Shown piece by piece: positions 43,658 to 53,583 of a DNA stretch of 64,000 nt. A program made the translations under genes and the position numbers. The notes under the pieces were generated by a model. That model had not been told where the DNA came from. It did no database searches and saw only the letters and a program-made list of their open reading frames with translations. Numbering within the stretch: the stretch's first letter is position 1; every line of letters begins with the position of its first letter. The DNA comes from Marinilabilia salmonicolor JCM 21150 (lineage in GTDB: Bacteria > Bacteroidota > Bacteroidia > Bacteroidales > Marinilabiliaceae), in the NCBI RefSeq assembly GCF_000259075.1, contig NZ_AJKI01000030.1, forward strand, positions 62,001 to 126,000, given 5' to 3'.

Positions 43658-43735
43658 GAGGGGCGTCCACAAATGCTATGTGAACGCCCCTCAATTAACC
43701 AAACCTAACCCTAAACTATGAGAAAACTTAATTAA
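43658..43735. other. Hairpin plus TTAACC-box module A with a 5-codon ORF
   Basis: A 13-bp stem with one mismatch (43658-43671/43679-43692, GAGGGGCGT...ACGCCCCTC) is followed by ATTAACCAAACCTAACC and ATG at 43718, opening a 5-codon ORF (MRKLN). On the minus strand the stem has seven T's behind it and could terminate the DUF3078 transcript. The same layout recurs at 43842-43949. Confidence 0.5.
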
Positions 43736-43841
43736 ATATAAACAAAGCTCGTTTCTATGTCAATAGAAAAGATGTTAAATACAAAACCTTGCTTATTTGT
43801 TTTCCTATAATAAGTAAACAAACAAACAGGAAAAAAGATTA

Positions 43842-43949
43842 AAAGAGCAGGAAAAAATTTCCTGCTCTTTTTCACTTAACCTAATTAACCTAACCTTACC
43901 TAAACCTATGAAAAACCCCTTTGTTTTTCAGGTTGCAAATATAAGTTGA
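43842..43949. other. Hairpin plus TTAACC-box module B with a 13-codon ORF
   Basis: Perfect 13-bp stem AAAGAGCAGGAAA / TTTCCTGCTCTTT (43842-43870), then ATTAACCTAACCTTACC and ATG at 43908 opening MKNPFVFQVANIS. The box and start context align closely with module A, while the stem sequence is unrelated, so the layout rather than the stem is conserved. Confidence 0.5.
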
Positions 43950-44010
43950 AAATAGATTCACAGGCAAACCTGCTAAGTTAAACTTAGTTAAAGAGATCTG
44001 AGACACAAAA

Positions 44011-45531
44011 TCAAAACTTATAATTAAATGATATACTGAGATTTTCCCTGAACTGGACATAATCCGATTCGTTGCTGTAATATCTGAGATATGTAGCAAT
44101 ACGGGTACTCAAAAAGACATTGATCTGCATATCAAGGATAAGCTCCCATTCTGCCTGAATCTGGTTGTCATCTCTCATATATTCGTAGAAAAAATCCATC
44201 TTGGACCGAAGGTTAAAATCTTTCGCAATGGTCCGACTGAAACTATTAACAATGGAAGCTCCTCCCATATTATCAACTTTCTTATCCTCAGGAATTTTAT
44301 ATCTGGTCTGATCAAACTTTACTGTATCTGTTACAATGGTCATTTTGGAAGTAAAAGGCAGAATCATGAGGGTAAAATTCTTCTCCTTGTAATCCATACC
44401 AAGTGCCATTGTTAGATAACCGGGGGCCATAAAACCAGACACAGGATTCTCCTTTTCCGTATCACTACTCTCATAACCATTAAAAAACTGCGTCTTAAAG
44501 TTTAAAAGACCACTGTAAAACCATTTTTTACCGGCACTCAAACCATACTTAGAGTTCAGTTCTATCAAATCGTCATTAAACCGTGATTTTTTATCCTCTG
44601 TATTCAATATTCCCAACTTGTGAATGATGTAACTTTCCCACTCCACATTGTTTTTCTTGTATCTGGCCTGTAACCGGAGGTCACTCAATAAAGCAATTGA
44701 ATTCTCACCACCTTTCACCCAATTTTCCTGAAATGCCTGCGAAACCTGAATATTTTCTGTTCCGCCATACACCCATGTACGTTGGATTGCCTTTTTCTTT
44801 TCTAATTTCTTATTGGTTTCCGGTGATTCCCATTGCAACAAACTGCTTATACTCTCATTGGCAGACCGGTGACTGATATATCCTTCTCCATAATAAAACC
44901 TTGGTGGATCGGGTATCTCACTCCATAATTCATCCGCATATTCAGGCTTTTCATACAACGCCCTCGTCATCAGTGCATCCGCAGGTGACCAATCAAAAGA
45001 ATCTTTCAGAGTATCGGCCCTGGCAGGATGCCTGAGAAAATTTTGATATTCAGAAACAGAGAGTTTTAAATGAACCGAAGTATCGTACTCAAATGGTCTA
45101 TCCTCTCTCCCCTTATACTTTAAACTCATTGCATAGGGATTGTACACGGAAGATTTCTGCCAATGGGGAGATAAACTCCATGGATTATGAAACCCTCTAA
45201 AAAGGACTCTAGAAAATAATCTATTGCGATCCCATTGGCGCAACACCTGATTTCGGATAAACTGGTTCAAATAATTTTGGCTTTTGATTTTAATTCTCCC
45301 TATCGAAAACCATCTTTTTTCTGCATACAAGGAGTCCAATTTCATCAGGCGTTGTAAAACTGCAGTATTGTCCTGATCCTCTAAAGAATCAGGAGTAATC
45401 ATTATCCGCGATTTCTGATGATCCGGAATTACCAGGTCCACCTTCACCGAATCCACGGAAAGAACCTGACTGAAACTATCGGAAGCAAAACCGATAAAAA
45501 GAAAAAGAAGAAAAAAGACCCGTTCTAACAT
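44011..45531 (-). CDS. DUF3078 outer-membrane-type protein
   Basis: 506 residues from the ATG at 45531 (MLERVFFLLFLFIGFASDSFSQ signal peptide); an ATG at 45591 adds 20 residues before it. The C-terminal half matches DUF3078 in style: GGENSIALLSDLRLQARYKKNNVEWE, then alternating beta strands ending in an aromatic-Lys-Phe terminus (NFKF/NYKF type), as in outer-membrane beta barrels. Function unknown. Confidence 0.75.
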   Translation of the reverse strand: MLERVFFLLFLFIGFASDSFSQVLSVDSVKVDLVIPDHQKSRIMITPDSLEDQDNTAVLQRLMKLDSLYAEKRWFSIGRIKIKSQNYLNQFIRNQVLRQWDRNRLFSRVLFRGFHNPWSLSPHWQKSSVYNPYAMSLKYKGREDRPFEYDTSVHLKLSVSEYQNFLRHPARADTLKDSFDWSPADALMTRALYEKPEYADELWSEIPDPPRFYYGEGYISHRSANESISSLLQWESPETNKKLEKKKAIQRTWVYGGTENIQVSQAFQENWVKGGENSIALLSDLRLQARYKKNNVEWESYIIHKLGILNTEDKKSRFNDDLIELNSKYGLSAGKKWFYSGLLNFKTQFFNGYESSDTEKENPVSGFMAPGYLTMALGMDYKEKNFTLMILPFTSKMTIVTDTVKFDQTRYKIPEDKKVDNMGGASIVNSFSRTIAKDFNLRSKMDFFYEYMRDDNQIQAEWELILDMQINVFLSTRIATYLRYYSNESDYVQFRENLSISFNYKF

Positions 45532-45718
45532 ATTGTTCAAAATTCTGGCTGTAAAAATAATGGTTTTTAACGGAACATAAAGATTAGACATCCATGAATA
45601 ACATTATGCATAAAGCGGGCCAGGAGATGTTATTGCTAATAAAACGAAGCTATCTGAATATTTATTTTCCAGAATTAAGAACTATTGTAGCTTTGCAAAG
45701 AGCATAACTCTAAATTAA

Positions 45719-47062
45719 ATGAAAGACTTGACCAACGGTCCTGAAGGGCGTGTCATATTGCGGTTTGCTATCCCCATGGTGATTGGCAATATCTTCCAGC
45801 AACTCTACAATGTGATAGATTCCATCATCGTAGGGAAAGTGCTTGGAGAGCAAGCCCTGGCAGCTGTTGGAGCATCTTTCCCAATTTTCTACACCCTTAT
45901 AGCATTTGTAATTGGTATAGGCAGCGGAGCCACCGTGGTAATCAGTCAATACTTTGGGGCAAAAAAGTTTGAAGAAGTCCGGAAGGCAATAGGGACGATA
46001 TACATCTTTATTTTTATCGCATCCCTTTTACTCAGTACCTTTGGCATTCTGTACAGTAAAGAAATATTCACTCTCCTGAAAGTAGGAGAAGATGTGATGC
46101 CGGAAGCCATCAGTTACTTCACCATATACATCTCAGGTCTGGTTGTATTTTTCGGATTCAACAGCACGGCTTCCATCCTCAGAGGATTAGGAGACAGCAA
46201 AACGCCCCTGCTTTTTTTCTCTATTTCCACATTGGCCAACATCGGATTGGATTTGTTGTTTATTCTGGTTTTCAAATGGGGTATCGAAGGGGCCGCCATT
46301 GCAACCGTAGTAGCACAAGGTGGTGCGTTTATCACCGCCATTCTGGTATTAAATAACCGGGATCACCTGATTCATTTCGGTTGGAAAACACTGGTATTTG
46401 ACAGGTTCATATTCAGGCAGAGTGCACGCATCGGGCTCCCTACAGGATTTCAACAAGCCTTTGTAGCACTGGGCATGATGGCCCTGATCCGGATTATTAA
46501 CAATTTTGACACCCCTGTTCTTGCAGCATACACTGCTGCCAGCCGTATTGATGCGCTGGCAGCCATGCCTGCCATGAATCTGGCCTCTGCCCTGGCAGCA
46601 TTTGTGGGTCAAAACCTAGGTGCAGGCCGCATCGACCGAATAAAAAAAGGTTTGCGTGCAACCCTGTTTATGACCTGGGCAATTAGTTTTTTTGTTATGG
46701 CAGTGGTTATATTTCAGGGAGAGGCCTTGATGTCCTTATTTTCAAACAATCCAGAGGTCATTAAACACGGACACAACTATTTGATCATCATCAGCTCCTT
46801 TTACCCTGTATTCTCCACCATGTTCACTATGCATGGAACGCTGAGAGGAGCAGGTGATACGCTAATACCAATGTTTATTACCTTAATATCTCTCTGGATA
46901 GTACGAATACCTCTGGCAGCAGTTTTGTCGGATAAATTTGGCCCATCAGGAATATGGTGGGCTATTCCATTCGGATGGATGATTGGTCTGGCGGGAACAT
47001 TCTTCTGGTATCTTTCAGGAAAATGGAAAAACAAGGGAGTTACAAAGAAAAAATCATTCTGA
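45719..47062 (+). CDS. MATE-family multidrug/Na+ efflux protein
   Basis: 447 residues with 12 membrane helices in two halves. Family features: FAIPMVIGNIFQQLYNVIDSIIVGKVLGEQALAAVGASFPIF, GIGSGATVVISQYFGA, and RGLGDSKTPLLF / RGAGDTLIPMFI, the paired R-G-x-G-D motifs after helix 4 and helix 10. Exports cationic drugs or metabolites by Na+ or H+ exchange. Its last 9 bases overlap the convergent MerR-type gene. Confidence 0.93.
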   Translation: MKDLTNGPEGRVILRFAIPMVIGNIFQQLYNVIDSIIVGKVLGEQALAAVGASFPIFYTLIAFVIGIGSGATVVISQYFGAKKFEEVRKAIGTIYIFIFIASLLLSTFGILYSKEIFTLLKVGEDVMPEAISYFTIYISGLVVFFGFNSTASILRGLGDSKTPLLFFSISTLANIGLDLLFILVFKWGIEGAAIATVVAQGGAFITAILVLNNRDHLIHFGWKTLVFDRFIFRQSARIGLPTGFQQAFVALGMMALIRIINNFDTPVLAAYTAASRIDALAAMPAMNLASALAAFVGQNLGAGRIDRIKKGLRATLFMTWAISFFVMAVVIFQGEALMSLFSNNPEVIKHGHNYLIIISSFYPVFSTMFTMHGTLRGAGDTLIPMFITLISLWIVRIPLAAVLSDKFGPSGIWWAIPFGWMIGLAGTFFWYLSGKWKNKGVTKKKSF

Positions 47063-47947
47063 ATATTTAAGTAATCTGATGCTTTCTTTAAATGTACGGA
47101 TGGAGGAAACAACTGTGAAATCTGAGGGGAGTTTTGGCTGTAATTCTCTAATCTGCAACCCATTTACCATAAACGGAATATCAGGAAAAACATCTCTCAG
47201 GTTTTGAAACATCTTCTCCATTTCCTCCTTTTCACGGGCAGAGACAAAAGATACAAAGAAGGCATCTGCAGGACGGGCCTGGTTAACAACTTTCAGATCT
47301 CCCAGGGGCACTGACTGACCAAGATATACCACGTCCAGTCCCTCTTTGCGAGCCATCAGATTGTAAAAAAGAAGACCAATTTCATGGAGTTCTCCCTCGG
47401 GCAGAAAGAAAGTTATTCTCGGACCATTCACAGAAATATTCTGCATCTCATTATCAATAGCTACAATGAGTTTCTGACGTATCAGATTTGAAATAAAATG
47501 TTCCTGAGAGGGATTAATGGTACCTGCCTGCCAAAGGACACCAATCCTGTCCAGGAAAGGAAACAGAACCTTTTCCAGGGTATCTTCAAATCCATATTTT
47601 ATGATGGTTCCGGAAAGGACATTGAGAAATTTCCGCTCATCCAGTTCAAGCATGGAAACCATTAGGCTTTCAATCTGGACCCCACTATTCCGGGCATCCA
47701 CACATAAATCCAGAACCCGATCCCTGAGTTGATAATCATCCAGCTCCGCAATTTTGGAAATTTTAAACCCATTTTGATTCAGAATGGAGATATTCAGAAG
47801 TTTTTTTAAATCCGCATCTGAATAGTAACGAATATTGGTTGCTGTCCTCTTAGGCTCAACAAGGCCGTATCTTCGCTCCCAAATACGAATGGTATGCGCT
47901 TTAATTCCGGAGATTTTCTCCAGATCTTTTATGGAATAAACAGCCAT
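47054..47947 (-). CDS. MerR-family regulator with cobalamin-binding light-sensor domain (CarH/LitR-like)
   Basis: 297 residues. N-terminal MerR HTH (YSIKDLEKISGIKAHTIRIWERRYGLVEP), helical cap, then a B12 domain. Diagnostic residues are all present: Trp139, then nine residues, then Glu149-His150 (the W-x9-EH motif that caps adenosylcobalamin), and Glu186-x-His188-x-x-Gly191 (lower axial ligand). In CarH these allow light to release operator DNA. A photoreceptor role is therefore well supported. No carotenoid genes are in the window; the convergent MATE gene is the only close neighbour. Confidence 0.88.
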   Translation of the reverse strand: MAVYSIKDLEKISGIKAHTIRIWERRYGLVEPKRTATNIRYYSDADLKKLLNISILNQNGFKISKIAELDDYQLRDRVLDLCVDARNSGVQIESLMVSMLELDERKFLNVLSGTIIKYGFEDTLEKVLFPFLDRIGVLWQAGTINPSQEHFISNLIRQKLIVAIDNEMQNISVNGPRITFFLPEGELHEIGLLFYNLMARKEGLDVVYLGQSVPLGDLKVVNQARPADAFFVSFVSAREKEEMEKMFQNLRDVFPDIPFMVNGLQIRELQPKLPSDFTVVSSIRTFKESIRLLKYSE

Positions 47948-48150
47948 AATGGATTGGTATAAACTAATTTAAACAGGACCCGCATTATCATCAGTCGCTC
48001 TACCACCGGATTGCTCTTTCGTTCTTAAACAAAAGTGCAATATCATGCCATATAAGGCCACAGCACTGATAACCGACAATTTTGTAGGTGTAACGACTGA
48101 AAAAAGACATTTGTTCATTTGAACAGCAAAAATAAAGAACAAAACTCAAA

Positions 48151-48200
48151 AATAAAAAACGGGACCTAAGGTGGAAAATCAAAGGTCCACCAAAGGCCCC
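48151..48200 (-). terminator. Probable terminator of the fasciclin gene
   Basis: On the minus strand a stem built on GGTGG/CCACC and GGCC/GGTCC arms with a bulge is followed by GTTTTTTATTTTT. The stem is imperfect. Confidence 0.5.
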
Positions 48201-48235
48201 GCCGTCAAAGGGAAGCTTAGCTCCAATTGTTCATA

Positions 48236-49588
48236 TTATGGTACAATTACCTTGTCAATTACATGGACAATACCGTTGGTGGACTGCACATCTGCCAGCA
48301 CAACGTTAATATCACCATCTATTACCACGCCGTTGTCTATATTAATCTCAAGATTTTTGGCATCGTTGAGGGTTGCCACAGAACCATTAGACAAATCAGT
48401 GGAAGCTACATTTCCACTAACAACATGAGCAAGTAATACATCTGTAAGCGTCGCTACATCTATATCTTCAATGCCTGAAACACCCAGGGCAGTAAACAAA
48501 TCTTCAAAAGCAGCATTCACCGGAGCAAATACGGTAAAAGGACCTGCCCCATTCAACGTTTCAACCAATTCAGCTTTGACAACAGCCTCTACCAGAATGG
48601 AAAAATCAGGATTATCGAGAACCACATCTACCACAGTAGGCGGAAGAACCACTTCATCAATGGCATGAATAATTCCATTGGTAGCCACTACATCAGTAGC
48701 CACAACATTACTCGAACCGTTAAGCGTTACACCCTCACCCACACCTATCTGCAAACTTACATTTCTATCCTGAGCAGGACTCAGTGTTGGTACATAACCT
48801 GATGCCACATCCGCAGCAGGTACAAAAGCATCCACCACATGGTAAAGCAGTATTGGAGACAGATCATCAGCAGTCAGATCATCGAGGGTAACTCCAAGAT
48901 CGGAGAGCAACTGATCGAAAGCTGAATTAACCGGCGCAAATACTGTGTAGAGAGCGCTTTCGTCCGCCAAAGCGTCCGCCAAACCAGCTTTGGTTACAGC
49001 GGCAGCCAGGGAGGCAAAATCAGCATTTGCAACAGCGTGCCCTGTTATCGAAAGAGGTAAAACCACCTTGTCTATCACATGAATAACACCATTGTCAGCC
49101 ATCACATCTGTCTGCACAATCTCTGCGCGACCATTGAGCATCAAGCCTTCTTTATTCACGTAAAGCGACAAGTTATACCCTTCGGCAGGACCAGCAGACA
49201 AAGTGCTGTAATAGCCGGTTGTAACAGCTGAAGCCGGAGCTTCACCGTTTAAAACGTGATAAAGCAATACAGAAGAAAGGGTTTCATTTGGAATATCGTC
49301 CAACCCGGAAACACCCAACTCATTCAACAACGCAACAAAGGCATCATTGGTAGGAGCAAATACAGTAAAAGAAGCATCTTCAGCGGCCAATGCATCATCC
49401 AACCCTGTTTTAACCAATGCATCCACAAGAATCGAAAAATCATCATTGCCCGAAGCTACATCAACAATTGTGTTACTTTCCACAGGTTCCACAATCATTT
49501 CATTTTCGTCATCATCCTCGCTGCATGAAGCAAATACAAAAACACCCAGCAGCAAAATTGCCATCATTTTAAAACTTAACTTTTTCAT
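48236..49588 (-). CDS. Lipoprotein with three fasciclin (FAS1) domains
   Basis: 450 residues. Lipobox FVFASCSEDDDE (Cys22). Three FAS1 repeats of about 130 residues each carry the H1 block (FTVFAPTNDAF, YTVFAPVNSAF, FTVFAPVNAAF) and the H2 block (NGVIHVIDKVVLP, NGIIHAIDEVVLP, NGIVHVIDKVIVP). FAS1 proteins mediate adhesion or polysaccharide binding on the cell surface. Single gene. Confidence 0.93.
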   Translation of the reverse strand: MKKLSFKMMAILLLGVFVFASCSEDDDENEMIVEPVESNTIVDVASGNDDFSILVDALVKTGLDDALAAEDASFTVFAPTNDAFVALLNELGVSGLDDIPNETLSSVLLYHVLNGEAPASAVTTGYYSTLSAGPAEGYNLSLYVNKEGLMLNGRAEIVQTDVMADNGVIHVIDKVVLPLSITGHAVANADFASLAAAVTKAGLADALADESALYTVFAPVNSAFDQLLSDLGVTLDDLTADDLSPILLYHVVDAFVPAADVASGYVPTLSPAQDRNVSLQIGVGEGVTLNGSSNVVATDVVATNGIIHAIDEVVLPPTVVDVVLDNPDFSILVEAVVKAELVETLNGAGPFTVFAPVNAAFEDLFTALGVSGIEDIDVATLTDVLLAHVVSGNVASTDLSNGSVATLNDAKNLEINIDNGVVIDGDINVVLADVQSTNGIVHVIDKVIVP

Positions 49589-50272
49589 GACCTTTGATTT
49601 TAATTTAGATTTATTTAAAATAGTTAATCTGGTAGTTAAACGGAGAAGATTATTTTTTGTTCATTGTTTTTTGTTGTTTCTTAAACATTTTGTTGTTTTT
49701 CACTCCCACCTCTTACTAACCAACTGTTTTTATGCTCTTTATGAATTGAAAATAATTTTGAATTTTCTCAATATTGTAGTGAAATAAATTTCTGGAGAGA
49801 GACAACTTTCCAATGTCATCTATAGTATGGTTTGGTTGTAGTTTAGAATACGTTCTTTTGATAAGATATTACTCTGCCTTGCTACCAATGACAGATTAGA
49901 TACGGCAGATTAATTGACAGGCAAAGCAGCGTAGCTGAGCGCCGATCCGCCGTTAGAGACAAAAATGGCAGATCAGCTTTTGCTATGCCGCTGTTCATTA
50001 AAAGAACCCTCCACAGCTATCCAAAACGAACCTTTCCTGAGGGATTCTAAGTATTGACCTTCTCAACATGTCATAAATGCATTATTCCTCAACTTTTCTT
50101 TGGAGCAGTCACCCACAATGATGGAGCTTTAAAATTCATTGCGAACAAAGAGAGACAATCCCATTTCAAAAAAACAGGTTCTCAGGACTCCAGTGATAAT
50201 TTATGAACACCTTATATTAGAATGCTTCGGGAATATTATCTAACTTTGAAGCTGATTAAAAGACAAAATTCC
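49589..50272. other. Long non-coding gap
   Basis: About 680 bases between the fasciclin and yicC genes. Short frames here show no protein features. A GC-richer patch at about 49920-49995 has partly complementary arms (CAGCGTAGC and GCTATGCCGCTG) and might be a degraded repeat. No clear promoter was identified. Confidence 0.4.
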
Positions 50273-51145
50273 ATGATAAAATCGATGACAGGTTTCGGGA
50301 AGTCAGTATGTGAACTTCCAGCCAAACGAATAACCATTGAAATAAAATCCCTAAACAGCAAACAACTGGACATCAACACCCGGATTCCAAATCTCTACAG
50401 GGAAAAGGAACTGATAATGCGCAACATCATCAGCCAAACTTTGCAGCGAGGAAAGGTGGATGTCACTTTTTACGTAGAATCAATGGTTCCTGACAAAATA
50501 CCTCAGGTAAATGAAGAAGTAATCAGTGCATACCACAGCCAGTTAAAAGGAGTCGCAGAAAAATTAAATATTGGAGATTCTACCGACTACCTGCGCATCA
50601 TAATGCCACTGCCCGATACCATGAAAACCATGCCTGCAGAACTGGATGAAGAAGAGTGGAAAGCAGTCTCGTCTGCATTGGTTGAGGCCATTGAACAATT
50701 GGATAATTTCCGCACGCAGGAGGGTGATTCCATGCAAATGGATGTACGCGAACGCTGCACCAACATTGCCGCTTTACTGGAACAGGTTGCGCCCTTTGAG
50801 ACACAAAGGACCGAAAAAATCAAAAACAGAATCAAAGAAAATCTGTCAGATTTTTCCAGTAACGGCACTGATGAAAATCGTTTTGAACAAGAATTAATTT
50901 ATTATCTGGAAAAACTTGACATCTCAGAAGAGAAAGTCAGACTAAAAAACCACATCAATTACTTTAATGAAACCATGGAAGAGAATGGTCCGGTAGGGAA
51001 AAAACTGGGCTTTATCACCCAGGAAATGGGACGTGAAATAAACACGCTGGGATCCAAAGCAAACGACTCAGACATTCAGCATATCGTTGTGAAAATGAAA
51101 GATGATTTGGAAAAAATTAAAGAGCAAATTCTCAACATCCTTTAG
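50273..51145 (+). CDS. yicC: YicC-family endoribonuclease
   Basis: 290 residues from the ATG at 50273 (MIKSMTGFGKS, the family's invariant opening); an ATG at 50222 precedes it in frame and is rejected. The ending GREINTLGSKANDSDIQHIVVKMKDDLEKIKEQILNIL is the DUF1732 signature. YicC acts in RNA decay. The guanylate kinase gene starts 2 bases after the stop, the usual arrangement. Confidence 0.93.
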   Translation: MIKSMTGFGKSVCELPAKRITIEIKSLNSKQLDINTRIPNLYREKELIMRNIISQTLQRGKVDVTFYVESMVPDKIPQVNEEVISAYHSQLKGVAEKLNIGDSTDYLRIIMPLPDTMKTMPAELDEEEWKAVSSALVEAIEQLDNFRTQEGDSMQMDVRERCTNIAALLEQVAPFETQRTEKIKNRIKENLSDFSSNGTDENRFEQELIYYLEKLDISEEKVRLKNHINYFNETMEENGPVGKKLGFITQEMGREINTLGSKANDSDIQHIVVKMKDDLEKIKEQILNIL

Positions 51146-51147
51146 TT

Positions 51148-51717
51148 ATGACCAATAATAGACTCATCATATTTTCAGCTCCTTCAGGCTCTGGAAAAAC
51201 AACCATTGTCAGGAGTCTGATGCAACAAATTCCGGAACTGGCTTTTTCTATTTCTGCTACCAGCCGGCAGCCCCGCGGCAAAGAAAAGGACGGTGTTGAT
51301 TATTATTTTCTGAACTGTGAGACCTTTAGAAGAAAAATCAACAGAGGTGAATTTCTGGAATGGGAAGAAGTTTACGAAGGAACTTACTACGGAACGCTAA
51401 AGAGTGAGGTACAGCGGATTTCTTCCGAAGGAAAAGTTGCAGTATTTGATGTGGATGTGGTTGGGGCAACCAACATCAAAAAACAATTTGGTGATGGAGC
51501 CATGGCCATCTTTATAAAGGCTCCAACTCTGGAAGCCCTGGAAGAACGACTTCGAAACAGAAATACCGATTCTGAAGAGACCATCAACAAACGTCTGGAT
51601 AAAGCAGAAAAAGAGTTAGGATATGCAAGGTTTTTCGATAAAATCATTATTAACGACAACCTTGACATTGCTCTGAAGGAAGCACTGCAAATAGTAAGGC
51701 AATTCATCACTCAATAA
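51148..51717 (+). CDS. gmk: Guanylate kinase
   Basis: 189 residues. Phosphorylates GMP to GDP. P-loop SAPSGSGKTTIVRSL (9-23), GMP site SATSRQPRGKEKDGVDYYFL and GEFLEWEEVYEGTYYGTLKSEV. Full length, second in the yicC-gmk-nadD operon. Confidence 0.95.
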   Translation: MTNNRLIIFSAPSGSGKTTIVRSLMQQIPELAFSISATSRQPRGKEKDGVDYYFLNCETFRRKINRGEFLEWEEVYEGTYYGTLKSEVQRISSEGKVAVFDVDVVGATNIKKQFGDGAMAIFIKAPTLEALEERLRNRNTDSEETINKRLDKAEKELGYARFFDKIIINDNLDIALKEALQIVRQFITQ

Positions 51718-51728
51718 ATTACTCCATT

Positions 51729-52313
51729 ATGCAGGAAACAGGGTTACTATTTGGTTCGTTTAACCCAATACATATCGGTCACCTGGCGTTGGCCAATTAC
51801 CTGCTCGAATATACGTCGCTCGATGAGATTCAGTTCATTGTCAGTCCACAGAATCCCTTCAAGGAACAATCGGATCTGGCGGATGGACAACACCGGCTGC
51901 AAATGGTAAGAATGGCTATTTCCCGGGAAAAAAGATTTACTGCATCAGATATTGAGTTTGACATGCCTCTTCCATCCTACACATCAAAAACCCTGGAACT
52001 TCTGAAGAAGGCAAACCCCGACCAGCAATTCACCCTGATTATCGGAAGCGATAATCTTTTGGTTTTTCCACGCTGGCATGAAGCAAACAAAATATTAGAA
52101 GAATTCCATATTCTTGTTTATCCAAGACCTGGATTCCCCGCGGAAGATGCAGAAAAAGACATTCTCAATAAAGTAACACTGGTAGATGCCCCTCTTCTGG
52201 ACATCTCATCAACACTGATACGAAAAGCTTTCTTTGAAAATAAAAAACTACCTTACCTGGTGACTCACGATGTCTATGACTACATAAACAAAAATAAACT
52301 TTACCAAAAGTAA
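51729..52313 (+). CDS. nadD: Nicotinate-nucleotide adenylyltransferase
   Basis: 194 residues. Makes deamido-NAD from nicotinate mononucleotide and ATP. Nucleotidyltransferase motifs GSFNPIHIGHLALA (8-21) and DISSTLIRKAF (the ISSTxIR motif). Follows gmk by 11 bases. Confidence 0.94.
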   Translation: MQETGLLFGSFNPIHIGHLALANYLLEYTSLDEIQFIVSPQNPFKEQSDLADGQHRLQMVRMAISREKRFTASDIEFDMPLPSYTSKTLELLKKANPDQQFTLIIGSDNLLVFPRWHEANKILEEFHILVYPRPGFPAEDAEKDILNKVTLVDAPLLDISSTLIRKAFFENKKLPYLVTHDVYDYINKNKLYQK

Positions 52314-52354
52314 CCATTTTCCTTCCTAAACAATAACATCAACAGTCAACACAC

Positions 52355-52386
52355 AAAAAAGCCGCATCGACAATCAATGCGGCTTT
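52355..52386 (-). terminator. Intrinsic terminator of trxB
   Basis: Perfect 10-bp stem AAAGCCGCAT / ATGCGGCTTT; on the minus strand the T run is strong, while on the plus strand it is weak, so it mainly serves trxB. Confidence 0.85.
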
Positions 52387-52412
52387 CAGTATTATATATC
52401 ACAAAACCTGTA

Positions 52413-53426
52413 TTACTGATTCTCAGCCAGCCAGCGTTCAGTATCCATTGCTGCCATGCAACCTGTTCCTGCTGCTGTAACCGCCTGTCGGTAAACAGTA
52501 TCCTGCACATCTCCACAGGCAAATACTCCAGGCACATTGGTTTTTGTAGTACCCGGTACAGTCTGGATATACCCCACCTGATCGGTTTCCAGATAATCCC
52601 TGAAAATATCTGAATTGGGCTTATGGCCAATAGCAAGGAAGAACCCGTCAATCTTAATCAGAACTTCCTCCTCCTCCGGGCTACCTTTTTTCTTCACCAA
52701 AACAGCCCCCTCAACGACACCATCACCAAAGAGTCCTTTAGTCTGATGTTCCCAAAGAATTTCGATATTTGGCGTATCAAAAACTCTCTTCTGCATCACT
52801 TTAGAAGCACGAAGTTCATCCCGACGAACAATCAGATATACTTTACTGGCAAGCCCGGCCAGATAAATGGCCTCCTCTGCAGCAGTATCGCCACCTCCAA
52901 CAACAGCAACATCTTTTCCACGATAGAAAAACCCATCACAGGTGGCACAAGCAGAAACACCTGAACCTGAATATTTCTCTTCATCCTCAATACCGAGATA
53001 TTTGGCAGTAGCACCGGTAGCAATAATCAGGGAATCAGTTTCGATAATCTTTTTATCATCGATGGTAACCTTGAAGGGACGCTCAGAAAGATCAGCCTTT
53101 GTTGCCATTCCGAAACGAATATCCGTACCAAACCGTTCAGCTTGATTTTTCAAATCTTCCATCATTTCCGGGCCGGTAATTCCCTGTGGGTATCCGGGGA
53201 AATTTTCAACCTCAGTGGTTGTGGTAAGCTGTCCTCCGGGCTGAAGGCCTTCATACATCATCGGTTTTAAGTTGGCCCTTGCTGCATAAATGGCAGCCGT
53301 ATAGCCTGCAGGTCCTGATCCTATAATCAGGACTCTTGTTTTTTCCACATCAGTTATCTCTTTATCCTGACTTTGCCCCTCTGAAGAGTCGGCATCCAGG
53401 TTGTCCATTTTTCCAAATAATGCCAT
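52413..53426 (-). CDS. trxB: Thioredoxin reductase
   Basis: 337 residues. FAD site LIIGSGPAGYTAAIYAARANL, redox pair Cys170-Cys173 in SACATCDGFF, NADPH site VVGGGDTAAEEAIYLA, and GVFACGDVQDTVYRQAVTAAGTGCMAA. An acidic N-terminal extension of about 28 residues (DADSSEGQSQDKEITDVEK) precedes the usual start; no shorter ATG start is well placed. Supplies reduced thioredoxin. Confidence 0.94.
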   Translation of the reverse strand: MALFGKMDNLDADSSEGQSQDKEITDVEKTRVLIIGSGPAGYTAAIYAARANLKPMMYEGLQPGGQLTTTTEVENFPGYPQGITGPEMMEDLKNQAERFGTDIRFGMATKADLSERPFKVTIDDKKIIETDSLIIATGATAKYLGIEDEEKYSGSGVSACATCDGFFYRGKDVAVVGGGDTAAEEAIYLAGLASKVYLIVRRDELRASKVMQKRVFDTPNIEILWEHQTKGLFGDGVVEGAVLVKKKGSPEEEEVLIKIDGFFLAIGHKPNSDIFRDYLETDQVGYIQTVPGTTKTNVPGVFACGDVQDTVYRQAVTAAGTGCMAAMDTERWLAENQ

Positions 53427-53583
53427 AATTATTGAATGTTTATTTATAAAATTCCACTAACGCATCTATATTTCTACATATTTCAAAAAGAATACCAAAA
53501 ACCGATTTCCGGAAGTTTGTCAAGAAAACCAACAAATTCTGACAAGAAGTCAAACCGGAGTGACAATTGTGCAGACCGAAGTG

